Source: Trueperella bialowiezensis (GTDB lineage Bacteria; Actinomycetota; Actinomycetes; Actinomycetales; Actinomycetaceae). Taken from it: a DNA stretch of 64,000 nt. Location of the stretch: the NCBI RefSeq assembly GCF_900637955.1, contig NZ_LR134476.1, positions 310,001-374,000 of the forward strand. The letters are read 5' to 3'. The notes beneath the pieces were generated by a model. The model was not told the DNA's origin. It worked only from the letters and a program-made list of their open reading frames with translations, and ran no database searches. Below, piece after piece: positions 1 to 9,627 of the stretch (its first letter is position 1; every line of letters starts with the position of its first letter). A program made the translations under genes and the position numbers.

Positions 1-551
1 TCGTGTGGGATGAGCAGGTAGCCGTCGGGTTTAGCGTGTGCGGAGGCGATTTTGGCCACGTGTTTGGAGGAGGCGATGCCGATGGAGGCGGGAACGTTTT
101 CTTGTTCGCGGATAGTGCGGCGGATGTGTTTGGCGATCTGGACGGGTGATCCAAAGATTTTCCGTGCTCCTGAGACGTCGAGGAAGGCTTCATCAACAGA
201 GATGGGTTCGACGCGTGGGGTGACGTCGTCGAGAATCTGCATGATGCGGGCGGACACGTCCGCATATTTCCGGTGGTCTGGGCTGATAATGATGAGGTGT
301 GGGCACAGGCGCTTAGCTTGGGCGACTGGCATGGCAGAGTTGATTCCGTAGGCGCGTGCTTCGTAGGAGGCGGCAGCGATGACTCCGCGTTCTTGGCCGC
401 CCACGGCCACGGGTTTGCCAACCAGGTCAGGGCGCGTCAGTAGTTCGACGGACACGAAGAAGGCGTCCATGTCGACGTGCAGGATGTTCGTTTGTGAATC
501 ATCGCTGCCCCAGTTTCTTTTCGCCTCTTCGCTTCGCGGTGCGCGTGACAT
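1..551 (-). CDS. dinB: DNA polymerase IV (DinB), partial; 3' end outside window
   Basis: Y-family translesion DNA polymerase that copies past damaged bases in the cytoplasm. The visible 183 codons are the N-terminal palm and fingers. They show the metal-binding motif MDAFF near residue 28, the second acidic motif SVDEAFLD (about residues 125-132) and the [15 protein letters not shown] block of the family. The ATG at 551 is preceded by AAGGAGG at ideal spacing, which fixes the start. The C-terminal little-finger domain lies beyond the left edge. No SOS box of the type found at lexA and recA is visible just upstream. The family assignment is firm. Confidence 0.95.
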   Translation of the reverse strand, partial: MSRAPRSEEAKRNWGSDDSQTNILHVDMDAFFVSVELLTRPDLVGKPVAVGGQERGVIAAASYEARAYGINSAMPVAQAKRLCPHLIIISPDHRKYADVSARIMQILDDVTPRVEPISVDEAFLDVSGARKIFGSPVQIAKHIRRTIREQENVPASIGIASSKHVAKIASAHAKPDGYLLIPH

Positions 552-665
552 GTGCCCTCCTTACGTACCAAGCATACGCGTGCGTTCCGACACCGGGTGC
601 TCACCGGCACTGTTCAGGCTTGGGTGTGGGCCGTGGTGGCGTTCGGTGTTGTCAGCGCGGCGGGC

Positions 666-671
666 TACACT
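666..671 (+). promoter_or_regulatory. -10 element of leaderless spermidine-synthase-like gene
   Basis: TACACT lies exactly six bases before the ATG at 678 and there is no Shine-Dalgarno sequence, so the transcript probably begins at the start codon. No convincing -35 box is visible. Confidence 0.45.
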
Positions 672-677
672 GGGCGC

Positions 678-1517
678 ATGGCTCGTCAGACTTTCCCGTT
701 TTCTGTTCGTACAGCGCTGTCATCAATTGAGGTGGATCGGACGGATAATCTTCTGACGATTTACGTGGACGGCGTGGAATCATCGGCGGTGGACCTCGCT
801 GATCCTAGCTATCTCGAGTTCGAGTACATGCAACACATTGAGATTGCAGTTAACGCGCTGTTTGGCGAGGGCCAACCGATTCGCGCACTCCACCTAGGTG
901 GGGCTGGTTGTGCGTTAGCGAGGGCTTTTGAGGCGCGCCGGCCGAATTCGCGCCAGCTTGCTATCGAGATTGATGGCGAGCTCGCTAGCCTTGTGCGCGA
1001 GTGGATCGACCTGCCTCGTGCACCACGGTTGCGGATCCGTTGCGAAGACGCGCGCACCACTCTTGATACGAACAAGGGCTCGTGGCACGTGATTGTTCGG
1101 GACACGTTTGCGAGCGGGCGGATTCCTGCTCATTTGACGACGGTCGAGGCTCATGCCAAAGCGAGTGGGCTGTTGACTGACGACGGCGTCTACGCGCTGA
1201 ACATCGCAGGTGAGGCTGGTCTTGCTCCGGTGTACCGGGAGGTGCGCGCGCTCGGCGAGTCGTTTGATCACATTGCGGCGATCTCGGATCCTGCGATCAT
1301 GAAGGGGCGCCGGTTCGGTAACGTGATCGTGTTAGCCGCCCACCGGCCGTTACCTCTTGCCGAGATTTCTGCACGGGTGCGCCGCCTGCCGTTGCCGACC
1401 ATCGTTGTTCCGCACGATCATTTGGTGGAAGCAGCTATCGGAGCGCGCCTTGTTCATGATCGCGACGTCGGATGGCCGCCGTCCAGCAAGGCCGCTGATT
1501 CCTCACCATCTGCCTGA
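678..1517 (+). CDS. Spermidine-synthase-like methyltransferase-fold protein
   Basis: A 279-residue cytoplasmic protein with the Rossmann fold of the spermine/spermidine synthase superfamily. The segment FEYMQHIEIAVN followed by IRALHLGGAGCALARAF and the acidic strand LAIEID matches the family's N-terminal strand, glycine loop and motif II. The DTFASGRIPAHLTTVEA stretch corresponds to the catalytic-loop region. Actinobacteria carry many such proteins without proven polyamine activity, so the substrate is unknown. I place the start at the ATG at 678, where the family similarity begins, rather than at an upstream in-frame ATG. Its stop codon touches the stop codon of the convergent MFS gene. Confidence 0.75.
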   Translation: MARQTFPFSVRTALSSIEVDRTDNLLTIYVDGVESSAVDLADPSYLEFEYMQHIEIAVNALFGEGQPIRALHLGGAGCALARAFEARRPNSRQLAIEIDGELASLVREWIDLPRAPRLRIRCEDARTTLDTNKGSWHVIVRDTFASGRIPAHLTTVEAHAKASGLLTDDGVYALNIAGEAGLAPVYREVRALGESFDHIAAISDPAIMKGRRFGNVIVLAAHRPLPLAEISARVRRLPLPTIVVPHDHLVEAAIGARLVHDRDVGWPPSSKAADSSPSA

Positions 1518-2924
1518 CTATCTGCGTACCGCATAGCGTTCGAGCACGTCCCGTACGGGTGCAACAACGATTCCTCGTTTGGCATCGCGCAGGCGGGCTT
1601 TACGCCTGCACCTGTCAAGCATAAACATGCCAAATAGCCACGGAATCGCCTGGGTTGCCAGCGCAAGTTTGAAATCGCCAGCGTCAAGTGGAGCGCCGCC
1701 CGATGACCGGTCGAGGACGACGCCGATCGCACCAGCTGTCAGGAGCGCGGCGGTGAATCCGCCCATGTTTACAAGACCGGTTGCCATGCCCAGCCGGCGT
1801 GCAGGTGCCGCTGTGCGTGCGAAGTCAAACCCGATGCTGGAAGCCGGACCCGATGCTGCAAGCACGATCAGCAACGCGATAATGAGCCACATCGGGGCAG
1901 GGGCCGGTGCAAGCAAGACGGCCGTCCACGTCGTCGCCAACATGATCGCGATCGCGTTGACTAGCCAAACCCGGCGTTTCGAATGGCGTGCAGTCAGCTC
2001 TCCGATCACTGGGCCAAAAACCATGCCCGCTATCGTCACCACTAACAGCAGCGCGGAGGCCTGAGCTTGGCTCATCTCCTGATGGATTTGCAAGAAGGGA
2101 ACGCCCCACAATAAAAGGAACACTGTCTGCGGGAAATTCCCCAACCAGTGCGTCCAAAAGCCGAGCCATACTTCTGGATCCCGTACGAGCTGCGAGATCG
2201 AGGCGGACTCGACGCCGTCACGCCCGGCTACGTGCGGCACCTCGCGTGAGCGTGTTGCACCATCTGGGCGCGCTTCAATTTCTTGTTTGCCTTGCCGGGC
2301 CGCGCTGTCCGCGGGCGTCGCTGCATCTGGGACGTCGATCGTACTATATGTCCACTGGCTCGGAGTGTCTCGCACGAATACAAAAGCGAGAGCCGACACC
2401 CCTAAACCGAAAACCGCGAGCGCCGCGAACGCGGGCGTCCACCCGACGTTTGCCAACACGTAGGCGAAAGGCACGGAGGAAATGAACTGACCGAGCCCGC
2501 CCACGATACCCGTGAGTTGCGTGAACAGTGGTGCTCGCCGCGGTGAAAACCACGAGGGTATGATCCTGATGACGGATGTGAACGCCGTCGCGTCCCCCAA
2601 ACCAATGAAGAAACGCGCTGCAAGTGCAAGGCCCAGCGAGTCCGCCCACGCCATCCCCAGCTGACCAACAGCAAGAATCAGCGCTCCCCCACTTAACAAT
2701 ATGCGTGGTCCGAGCCGGTCAAGCAGGAGGCCGACGGGAATTTGCGCGCCCGCATACACACCGACTTGGACGATCGTGAAAAGCGACAGCGTAGCGGCAT
2801 CGATAGTGAACCTGTCTATTGCGGTCAGCCCCGCGATTCCAAACGATGTTCTACCTGCCACTGCCACGGCGTAGACGGCTACGGCCATGAGCCATACAAA
2901 AAGTGCCACTTTGTGGCGAGTCAT
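1518..2924 (-). CDS. MFS transporter
   Basis: A 468-residue integral membrane protein with about twelve hydrophobic segments in two halves, separated by a hydrophilic central loop near residues 200-250. It opens with a membrane segment (VALFVWLMAVAVYAVAV), and LLLDRLGPRILL after the second helix is the MFS loop 2-3 signature. It exports or imports a small solute; the substrate cannot be read from sequence. The ATG overlaps the TAA of the upstream PAC2 gene (TAATG), so the two are translationally coupled. A metabolite permease is likelier than a drug pump, but this is uncertain. Confidence 0.85.
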   Translation of the reverse strand: MTRHKVALFVWLMAVAVYAVAVAGRTSFGIAGLTAIDRFTIDAATLSLFTIVQVGVYAGAQIPVGLLLDRLGPRILLSGGALILAVGQLGMAWADSLGLALAARFFIGLGDATAFTSVIRIIPSWFSPRRAPLFTQLTGIVGGLGQFISSVPFAYVLANVGWTPAFAALAVFGLGVSALAFVFVRDTPSQWTYSTIDVPDAATPADSAARQGKQEIEARPDGATRSREVPHVAGRDGVESASISQLVRDPEVWLGFWTHWLGNFPQTVFLLLWGVPFLQIHQEMSQAQASALLLVVTIAGMVFGPVIGELTARHSKRRVWLVNAIAIMLATTWTAVLLAPAPAPMWLIIALLIVLAASGPASSIGFDFARTAAPARRLGMATGLVNMGGFTAALLTAGAIGVVLDRSSGGAPLDAGDFKLALATQAIPWLFGMFMLDRCRRKARLRDAKRGIVVAPVRDVLERYAVRR

Positions 2925-3949
2925 TATTCCTCTGTTTCTTCCCCGTCATGAGCGCCATCTTGGCGTTGTTCGTGATCGGAGTCTGCGTGTCGGGAACTCA
3001 GATCGAACAGGGTGGGGTCTTTGGGAACGTGGTTGTCCTGTTTCGGCTTGTTCAACAGGTCAAGCGGTGAGGAGTTTTGCAGGGCGAGGAACTGTTCAAC
3101 GGCGTCGCCGATCTCTTCTGACGACGGGATGGTCGGAGTGGCGTCGTCGTTCGTAATGTAGCCAACTCCGGACGTGTCGTAGTCTTCCTCAAGTTTTGCA
3201 AGCACCTCGGCAAAATCTGAGCCTTCCAACTGAAGTTGGGAGATCGCTTTTCGTTGGGCGTCTTCAAGCTGTTCCAGATCACCCAGCGGAAAAGTTGGGC
3301 CTCCGCATGTGGCGAGCATTTTCACTGCGGCGAGCGCGCCTGCGAAGAACGGATCGTCACCGCGTGCCAGATAGAACGGCACTCGTACACGAATGTTGAC
3401 GACGGCGAGGCCTTCTTCTTCAGCCTTGAACTCGAACACGTCAGTCAGTTCCCCGTGATGCTGGGCCATTCCTTTAACCACCGGATACTGGCCGTCAGGT
3501 TTCGTGCTTCTGATAAGCATGTCAACTGGACGCGTGTGCGGCACGGGCGCTGGCATGGCAGCAAAAGAAAACGTGGTCTGCACGTTGAAATGTTTGACGA
3601 TCTTGACAATCGTAGAAGCGATCTCGTTCCACCGAAAGTCTGGTTCTTCACCGGTCAAATAGAGGAAGTTCTTTCCGTGCACATCGGTGCAAAGGGCAAG
3701 GATCATTTCCGGCATGAGGATGTCCCTAAGCCGGCCGTCACCATAGGTGACGATAGGGCGCTGGGCGCGGTAGTCGTAGAGCAGATCTGAATTAAACCGC
3801 CCGATGGACTCACCTTCGAGCGTTTCGACAGTTGCGTTGATTGTTTGGCAGGTGTTACCGGCGTCCACAAGACTATCGCGAAAGTTAATAACCAGCGTGT
3901 CTACTTGCAGGTCTTTCGCGATCTCGTCAAGGTGAAAAATCTCAGCCAA
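2924..3949 (-). CDS. PAC2 family protein
   Basis: A 341-residue cytoplasmic protein of the PAC2 (proteasome-assembly-chaperone-2-like) family common in actinobacteria. Family features include the early LVINFRDSLVDAGNT, the RPIVTYGDGR strand, the GEEPDFRW loop and FSFAAMPAPVPHTRP in the middle. The tail after residue 290 is acidic and low in complexity. The start is a TTG five bases after AAGGAGGG. It lies first in a two-gene unit with the MFS transporter. An orthologous gene occupies the same neighbourhood in mycobacteria (Rv2714). The molecular role is not established; a chaperone or scaffold role is inferred only from the fold. Confidence 0.8.
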   Translation of the reverse strand: MAEIFHLDEIAKDLQVDTLVINFRDSLVDAGNTCQTINATVETLEGESIGRFNSDLLYDYRAQRPIVTYGDGRLRDILMPEMILALCTDVHGKNFLYLTGEEPDFRWNEIASTIVKIVKHFNVQTTFSFAAMPAPVPHTRPVDMLIRSTKPDGQYPVVKGMAQHHGELTDVFEFKAEEEGLAVVNIRVRVPFYLARGDDPFFAGALAAVKMLATCGGPTFPLGDLEQLEDAQRKAISQLQLEGSDFAEVLAKLEEDYDTSGVGYITNDDATPTIPSSEEIGDAVEQFLALQNSSPLDLLNKPKQDNHVPKDPTLFDLSSRHADSDHEQRQDGAHDGEETEE

Positions 3950-4121
3950 CTTACCCTCCTTAACTTCTAGATTGGCACACCTACCGCCTCGAAGTTAACT
4001 ATTGCCCGCGTTAAACCTCTCACCATTTCACTCAAGAACGTGGTTCGCGCCACCCCTAGTGCCAAATTGATCGTGATCGGGAATAATTGAATGCCATGAT
4101 CCGAGCCCTAGGGGAGATTGA

Positions 4122-6356
4122 GTGACTCAAGACAATTCCGCTATCGAACGTGCAATTGCTGAAGAGCAAGTGTTCGTTTCTACTGCCTACCGGGCTCTTG
4201 ATGCGCAGCGCGACTACTACACCGAGCAGCTGGCACGAGTGCGAGCACAGGGCGGCACAGGCACTCCGGGTGCGGTCTCTGAGCGAGATTCGTTTGCTAC
4301 CCATTACGAGGACAACCTGATTCGCTTACGGAACGTAGAAAACCGGCTTGTCATGGGGCGGCTCGATCATACCGATGGCGAGGTCACCCATATTGGGAGG
4401 ATGACCCTGCGCGGGGAGGACACCTCAATTTTGCTCACCGACTGGCGTGCCCCTCAGTCTGAGCCTTTCTATCAGGCGACTGCCGCACATCCGGGTGACA
4501 TCGTGCGCAGGCGGCACATTCAGACTCGTTTCCGTGAAGTGACGGGGATCGAAGATGAGCTGCTCGTGAGCGATGCGGCCGATTCTTCAGATTTGAATCT
4601 TATTGGTGAGGGCGCGCTGATGGCCGCGATGAGCGGGGCCCGCGAGGGCAAGATGGGCGACATCGTAGCCACCATTCAGACCGAACAGGACAGGATTATT
4701 CGTGCAGACAGCGCGGGGATCCTTGTCGTGCAGGGCGGGCCAGGAACCGGCAAAACAGCGGTTGCCCTGCATCGGGCCGCTTATCTGCTTTACACCCATC
4801 GCGAGCGCCTGTCCCGCTCCGGCGTGCTTATTATCGGCCCGTCGCCGGTGTTCTTGCGTTACATCGATCAGGTTTTACCTTCGCTCGGCGAGTCGGACGT
4901 GGTCTCGACGACGATCGACCAGCTGGTTCCCGGCGTCGTTGTCGGTGCACAGGAGTCGGCTGAGGTCGCACAGATTAAAGGGCGGCCAATCTGGGCCACG
5001 TTTGCCAAGCGTGCCGTGCGCAAGATCGTGCAAAAACCGCTCAAAGAGCCCGTGTCGTTCAAGATCAACGGGACAAGGGTGACACTCACGCCAGATATGG
5101 TCGACGACGCGCAGCGCCGGGCACGCAGGTCTGGCAAGCCTCATAATCAGGCGCGCGAGGTCTATGCCCGCCACCTGGTAAATCTGCTTGCTGGCCAGCT
5201 CGCTACGCAGATGAAGACCACGGTGGAAGAGTCAGATTGGTTGATCGCCGACGTCGCCGGCTCGATTGACGCCCGCAGGGAGATTAACTTGCGCTGGCTG
5301 CCCACGTCCGCACAGGGCTTGCTGGAGCGGATTTACCACTGGCCAGAACTGTTGGAGCGAATCGCCCCCGAATTAACAGCTCGCGAGCGTGAGCTGCTAC
5401 GCCGCGAGCGCGGTAGCGCGTTGACTTCTGCCGATGTGCCGATCATTGATGAACTTGCCGAGCTTCTTGGACCGTTTGCGAGCGATTCGGACAAGCGTGA
5501 GCGTGCAGCTCGCGTAGAAGAACAGCGCCAACTGGGTAACTACGTAGCCCAAACGATGGACGCAATGGACTTGGGTGGCGGTATCGTCACGAGCCAGATG
5601 ATGACGGAGCGGATAAGTGATCGACCATCCAGCCAGACCCTCGCAGAGCGGGCAAGTGCGGACAGGTCGTGGACGTACGGGCACGTCGTCGTTGACGAAG
5701 CCCAAGAGCTCTCCCCCATGCAGTGGAGAATGATTGCCCGGCGTAATCCGGCGAAGTCGATGACCATCGTGGGTGATTTAGATCAGCGACCAGCGGGCGC
5801 GCCGCAGGGCGGCTGGGATGAAGCACTCGGTGCTTTGGCTGATTTCCACCGGGTTGATCAGCTCACGATCTCCTATCGCACCCCGGCCTCTGTGCTCAAC
5901 GTGGCACGTGAGGTGATGCTTCGAGCCGGCTACAACGTGGGCCAGATGCGGGCCGCACGCGATCTTCCCAGCGCATACCGGGTGACCCAGGGCGGAACAA
6001 ACGAACTGGTCGACCTCGTAGTGCGAGCCGCTAAAGAGCAGGATGCCGAGTTCGGTATCGGACACGGATCCATCGGTGTCATCACCTCCCGGTCGTTGCA
6101 TACGAAGGTTGGTGACCTGCTCGCTGCCGCTCCCGATCTCACGAGCTGGACGCTCGATCGCACGGGAAGTGAAATATCGGCGAGAATACACGTGTTGACT
6201 GCCGGGATGGCAAAAGGTTTGGAGTACGACGTCGTCGTGCTCGTCGAACCTGCCAGTGTGCTACGAGACGGACCAGGCGATCTGTACGTGGCAATGACAC
6301 GGCCAACACGCCGCCTCGACGTCCTATATCAAGATCAGCTACCTGCTGGAATGTGA
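4122..6356 (+). CDS. helD: HelD-type RNA polymerase recycling ATPase
   Basis: A 744-residue UvrD-like ATPase. HelD proteins bind stalled RNA polymerase, pry it off DNA using ATP, and in some actinobacteria protect it from rifampicin. The N-terminal 60 residues are a charged coiled coil (the secondary-channel antenna). TDWRAPQSEPFYQ near residue 105 is a HelD hallmark. Walker A GGPGTGKT sits near residues 205-212 and Walker B VVVDEAQELSP near 520. The late motifs SYRT, GMAKGLEYDVVVL and YVAMTRPTRRL complete the superfamily-1 set. The GTG start follows AGGGGAGA. The stop overlaps the serA start. Ordinary UvrD is excluded by the N-terminal signature. Confidence 0.88.
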   Translation: MTQDNSAIERAIAEEQVFVSTAYRALDAQRDYYTEQLARVRAQGGTGTPGAVSERDSFATHYEDNLIRLRNVENRLVMGRLDHTDGEVTHIGRMTLRGEDTSILLTDWRAPQSEPFYQATAAHPGDIVRRRHIQTRFREVTGIEDELLVSDAADSSDLNLIGEGALMAAMSGAREGKMGDIVATIQTEQDRIIRADSAGILVVQGGPGTGKTAVALHRAAYLLYTHRERLSRSGVLIIGPSPVFLRYIDQVLPSLGESDVVSTTIDQLVPGVVVGAQESAEVAQIKGRPIWATFAKRAVRKIVQKPLKEPVSFKINGTRVTLTPDMVDDAQRRARRSGKPHNQAREVYARHLVNLLAGQLATQMKTTVEESDWLIADVAGSIDARREINLRWLPTSAQGLLERIYHWPELLERIAPELTARERELLRRERGSALTSADVPIIDELAELLGPFASDSDKRERAARVEEQRQLGNYVAQTMDAMDLGGGIVTSQMMTERISDRPSSQTLAERASADRSWTYGHVVVDEAQELSPMQWRMIARRNPAKSMTIVGDLDQRPAGAPQGGWDEALGALADFHRVDQLTISYRTPASVLNVAREVMLRAGYNVGQMRAARDLPSAYRVTQGGTNELVDLVVRAAKEQDAEFGIGHGSIGVITSRSLHTKVGDLLAAAPDLTSWTLDRTGSEISARIHVLTAGMAKGLEYDVVVLVEPASVLRDGPGDLYVAMTRPTRRLDVLYQDQLPAGM

Positions 6357-7579
6357 ATGAAAGTGTGATGGATGTGACTCGGATCCTTCTTCTGGAAAAC
6401 CCCCACAGCTGCGCGGACGATATTTTCGCCCGCTATGGAGTTGAGGTTGTGCGCATCGCAGGATCGCTAGCAGAAGATGAACTCATTGAAGCCCTCGACG
6501 GCGTTGACATGCTGGGGATTCGTTCGAAAACGAACGTCACCCGCCGCGTTATCGAAGCTAGTCCGCGCCTAGCCGCGATTGGTGCTTTTTGTATCGGCAC
6601 AAACCAAATCGACCTCGAAGCAGCCTCCGATCACGGGATCGCAGTTTTTAACGCGCCCTACTCCAACACGCGCTCCGTGGTCGAACTAGCAATCGGCGAA
6701 CTCATCTCGCTGGTCCGCCAGATTCCTGCCAAGAATGCCGCCCTGCACCAGGGCGTGTGGGAAAAGACGGCCGCCGGCTCGCACGAAGTACGCGGAAAGA
6801 CTCTGGGCATCATCGGCTACGGTTCGATCGGCTCGCAACTATCTATCGTGGCTGAAGCGCTCGGCATGAAGGTCATCTTCCACGATATCGCCGAACGGCT
6901 CGCACTCGGCAACGCCGTCCCCGTTCCGCTTGACGAACTACTTGAGAGCGCCGACGTCGTCAGCCTACACATCGACGGACGGCCAGAAAACACCGGCTAT
7001 TTCGACTCCGAAAAATTCGCCAAACTCAAGGACGGCGCGATCGTGCTCAACTTGGCGCGCGGACACGTCATGAATCTTGACGCCCTACGCGAGGCAGTGG
7101 TCTCTGGGCGCGTGGCCGGAGCCGCCGTCGACGTCTTCCCCAGCGAACCACTCGCCAACGGAGATCCGTTCTCGTCAACCCTCGCCGGGCTGAGCAACGT
7201 GATCCTCACCCCGCACATTGGCGGTTCCACACTCGAAGCTCAAGAATCGATCGGCCAGTTCGTCGCCATGAAACTCATGAACTACTGGCGTAAAGGCTCG
7301 ACAGACATGTCTGTCAACATTCCGAATATTGCCGCCTCGCCCACGGCAGAATCGTTGCACCGGGTGGTCTGGTTCCACTGGAACACTCCTGGCGCTCTTG
7401 CCGACGTCAACCGTCTGTTCGCCGAACAGCACGTCAACGTCACTTTCCAGTCGCTCGCCACCGGTGGCGAATACGGGTACATGGTGACGGACACCGCCAC
7501 GGACATTCCAGATTCGATCATCGATGAACTGGCACATGCCAAAGCACATATTCGCCTGCGCCTGCTCACCCGCGAATGA
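6353..7579 (+). CDS. serA: D-3-phosphoglycerate dehydrogenase
   Basis: Oxidises 3-phosphoglycerate to 3-phosphohydroxypyruvate with NAD, the first step of serine synthesis, in the cytoplasm. At 408 residues it matches the shorter, E. coli-like class: substrate domain, NAD domain (GYGSIG near residue 157), catalytic RGHVMN and HIGGST blocks, and a single C-terminal ACT domain (about 335-408) that normally binds serine for feedback inhibition. Mycobacterial SerA is longer, with an extra domain, so this is the compact form. The GTG at 6353 overlaps the helD stop by four bases; an in-frame ATG at 6368 is an alternative. Coupling to helD is unusual. Confidence 0.92.
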   Translation: MNESVMDVTRILLLENPHSCADDIFARYGVEVVRIAGSLAEDELIEALDGVDMLGIRSKTNVTRRVIEASPRLAAIGAFCIGTNQIDLEAASDHGIAVFNAPYSNTRSVVELAIGELISLVRQIPAKNAALHQGVWEKTAAGSHEVRGKTLGIIGYGSIGSQLSIVAEALGMKVIFHDIAERLALGNAVPVPLDELLESADVVSLHIDGRPENTGYFDSEKFAKLKDGAIVLNLARGHVMNLDALREAVVSGRVAGAAVDVFPSEPLANGDPFSSTLAGLSNVILTPHIGGSTLEAQESIGQFVAMKLMNYWRKGSTDMSVNIPNIAASPTAESLHRVVWFHWNTPGALADVNRLFAEQHVNVTFQSLATGGEYGYMVTDTATDIPDSIIDELAHAKAHIRLRLLTRE

Positions 7580-7655
7580 GCATTTCGCCGTACTACCAAC
7601 ATTTGCAGTTACCGTAACGTAACATAGTGGTTTGGAGCTTCTGAAAGGGGCACAC

Positions 7656-9530
7656 ATGAACCAGATGGACCTTGCGCACTCACATTATTTGGACGGCGTG
7701 GCTACCGAGATCGAACCGGTTACGCACACCGTTGACCACCTGCTTTTCTCAGCCGCGAAGGATTTTCCCGAGCGGATCGCGATTGATTTCCTTGGCCGGG
7801 AGTACACCTATGCCGAAGTCCTTGACGAGGTGAGCCGGGCTGCACAAGTGCTGAAAATGGTGGGTGTGCGCCGGGGCGATGTCATCTCGCTCATCTTGCC
7901 CAACTGCCCCCAACACTATGTGGCGTTCTATGCTGCGATGTCGTTAGGCGTGACAGTCGCCGAGCATAATCCGCTTGCGCCGCGTGCTCAGATCGATAGC
8001 CAGATTGAGCTCGTTGGTTCCAAGGTGGTGATCGGCTGGGAGCAGACGCTGGAAAAGCTGATCGTCGACGGCGACTTCAAGGGCCGCACCTACCTCGCCG
8101 TCAATCTGACGAAGGCGCTTCCCACGAAGTCTCAGTGGCTGTTGAAGCTTCCCGTTAAGGCTGCCCGTCAGCAGCGTAACAAGCTACGCGGCAAGGTTCC
8201 CGCTGGCGTGCATTCGTGGGACAACCAGGTCAAGCACAACGCTCCGCTCGATCTTTCCCGTGAAGAAGGCCCCGACGTCGATTCACTCGCCGTGTTATTG
8301 ATGACAGGTGGAACCACCGGCACGCCCAAAGCCGTGCAGTTGACGCATCGTAACCTGCTGTCGAATACTCGGCAGGTTGACTACTGGTTGAAAGATTTCG
8401 AACGCGGCACCGAGACCGTAGGCGCCGTGTTGCCGTTCTTCCACGCGTTTGGTTTGCAGCTGTCAATGTTGGTGTGCGTCAACATGGCGGCAACCCAAGT
8501 GATGACTCCGACCTTCGACGTCGACATCCTGTTTGCCGCCCACAAGCGCCATCCGATCACGTTCTTCGGTGGGGTACCGCCGATGTTCCAAAAGATTCTC
8601 GACGCCGTTGACTCGGGCAAGTCTGCTGATTTGAGTTCGATTCGTTACGCCGTGTGTGGCGCGATGCCGCTCGATCCGGAGCTTGCGGCGCGCTGGGAAG
8701 AAAAGGCCGGTTTGATTATCGAGGGCTATGGCATGACTGAAGCCTCGCCGGTGATCTCTGGGTCTCCGGTGAGTGAACGACGCCGTCCGTCAACCCTTGG
8801 TCTTCCTTTCCCTTCGACCGAGGTGAAGATCGTGGATCAGGACGATCCAAGCATCGAATTGGGTGAAGGCGAGATTGGTGAGCTGTGTGCTCGCGGCCCG
8901 CAAGTGTTTACTGGCTATTACAAGAATCCGGAAGAAACGGCGAACGCACTGCGTGACGGCTGGCTGCACACTGGCGATTTGGCTCGCTGGGATGATGGCT
9001 TCCTTATTATGGCCGACCGCCGCAAAGAAATGATTATTAACTCAGGCTTTAACGTCTACCCCTCCGAAGTGGAGTCAGCGGTTCGGGATATGCCGGGCGT
9101 TGTTGACGTGGCGGTTGTGGGCATGCCGACCGATTCATTCTCCGAATCTGTGGTTGCGGCTCTCGTGCTTGAGCCGGGTGCGACCGTAGATTTGGCGGCT
9201 GTGCGTAAGTGGACGGAGGACAAGCTTTCTCATTACGCCATGCCGAAGTCGATCGCTATTTTCGATGATTTGCCACGGTCACAGCTGGGGAAGATCATGC
9301 GCAGGAATGTGCGTGAACGGCTCGAGAATTTCGAGCTCGTGTCTGGTCAGTGGCGTGAGCGTGCGGCTGCGGCATCTCGGGAGACCGCTGAAAAGCTTGA
9401 CGAATACTATACGGCCGTGAAGGAACGTGCTGCTACAGCAAAGTCGAGCCTGTCAGCGCTGTCTGCGCATTCTCCCGCCCGTGGCAGTGATAAGCAGCAA
9501 AAGAACAAGAACGGCGAGGATACACAGTAG
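7656..9530 (+). CDS. fadD: Long-chain fatty-acid-CoA ligase (AMP-forming)
   Basis: A 624-residue ANL-superfamily enzyme that activates fatty acids via an acyl-adenylate to acyl-CoA. The P-loop-like MTGGTTGTPKAV is near residues 217-228, YGMTEASP near 360, GWLHTGDLARWDDG near 435, and the hinge and catalytic-lysine region (SQLGKIMRRNVRE) near 545-557. The final 50 residues are a charged, alanine-rich tail. The ATG at 7656 has GAAAGGGG upstream; an in-frame TTG at 7632 lacks such a site. The upstream sequence GTTACCGTAAC at 7609-7619 is a near-palindrome and might be a regulator site. Chain-length preference is unknown. Confidence 0.9.
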   Translation: MNQMDLAHSHYLDGVATEIEPVTHTVDHLLFSAAKDFPERIAIDFLGREYTYAEVLDEVSRAAQVLKMVGVRRGDVISLILPNCPQHYVAFYAAMSLGVTVAEHNPLAPRAQIDSQIELVGSKVVIGWEQTLEKLIVDGDFKGRTYLAVNLTKALPTKSQWLLKLPVKAARQQRNKLRGKVPAGVHSWDNQVKHNAPLDLSREEGPDVDSLAVLLMTGGTTGTPKAVQLTHRNLLSNTRQVDYWLKDFERGTETVGAVLPFFHAFGLQLSMLVCVNMAATQVMTPTFDVDILFAAHKRHPITFFGGVPPMFQKILDAVDSGKSADLSSIRYAVCGAMPLDPELAARWEEKAGLIIEGYGMTEASPVISGSPVSERRRPSTLGLPFPSTEVKIVDQDDPSIELGEGEIGELCARGPQVFTGYYKNPEETANALRDGWLHTGDLARWDDGFLIMADRRKEMIINSGFNVYPSEVESAVRDMPGVVDVAVVGMPTDSFSESVVAALVLEPGATVDLAAVRKWTEDKLSHYAMPKSIAIFDDLPRSQLGKIMRRNVRERLENFELVSGQWRERAAAASRETAEKLDEYYTAVKERAATAKSSLSALSAHSPARGSDKQQKNKNGEDTQ

Positions 9531-9548
9531 AACCGTGCTGATACCGGC

Positions 9549-9627
9549 CTTGCCCGCCTTCGCGGTGCTGCGGTTGCCGTGAAAGCCGGGCCCGCCTTCG
9601 TGGCACGGCCGGGCCCGCCTTCGTGGC
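9549..9627. repeat. Short tandem repeat between convergent fadD and nrdR
   Basis: GCCGGGCCCGCCTTCGTGGC occurs at 9585-9604 and again identically at 9608-9627, and a decayed copy (GCCCGCCTTCGCGG) precedes them at about 9552. The last copy runs into the nrdR stop codon. GCCGTG (9576-9581) and CACGGC (9604-9609) can pair, so the block may also serve as a terminator for one or both genes. Confidence 0.6.
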
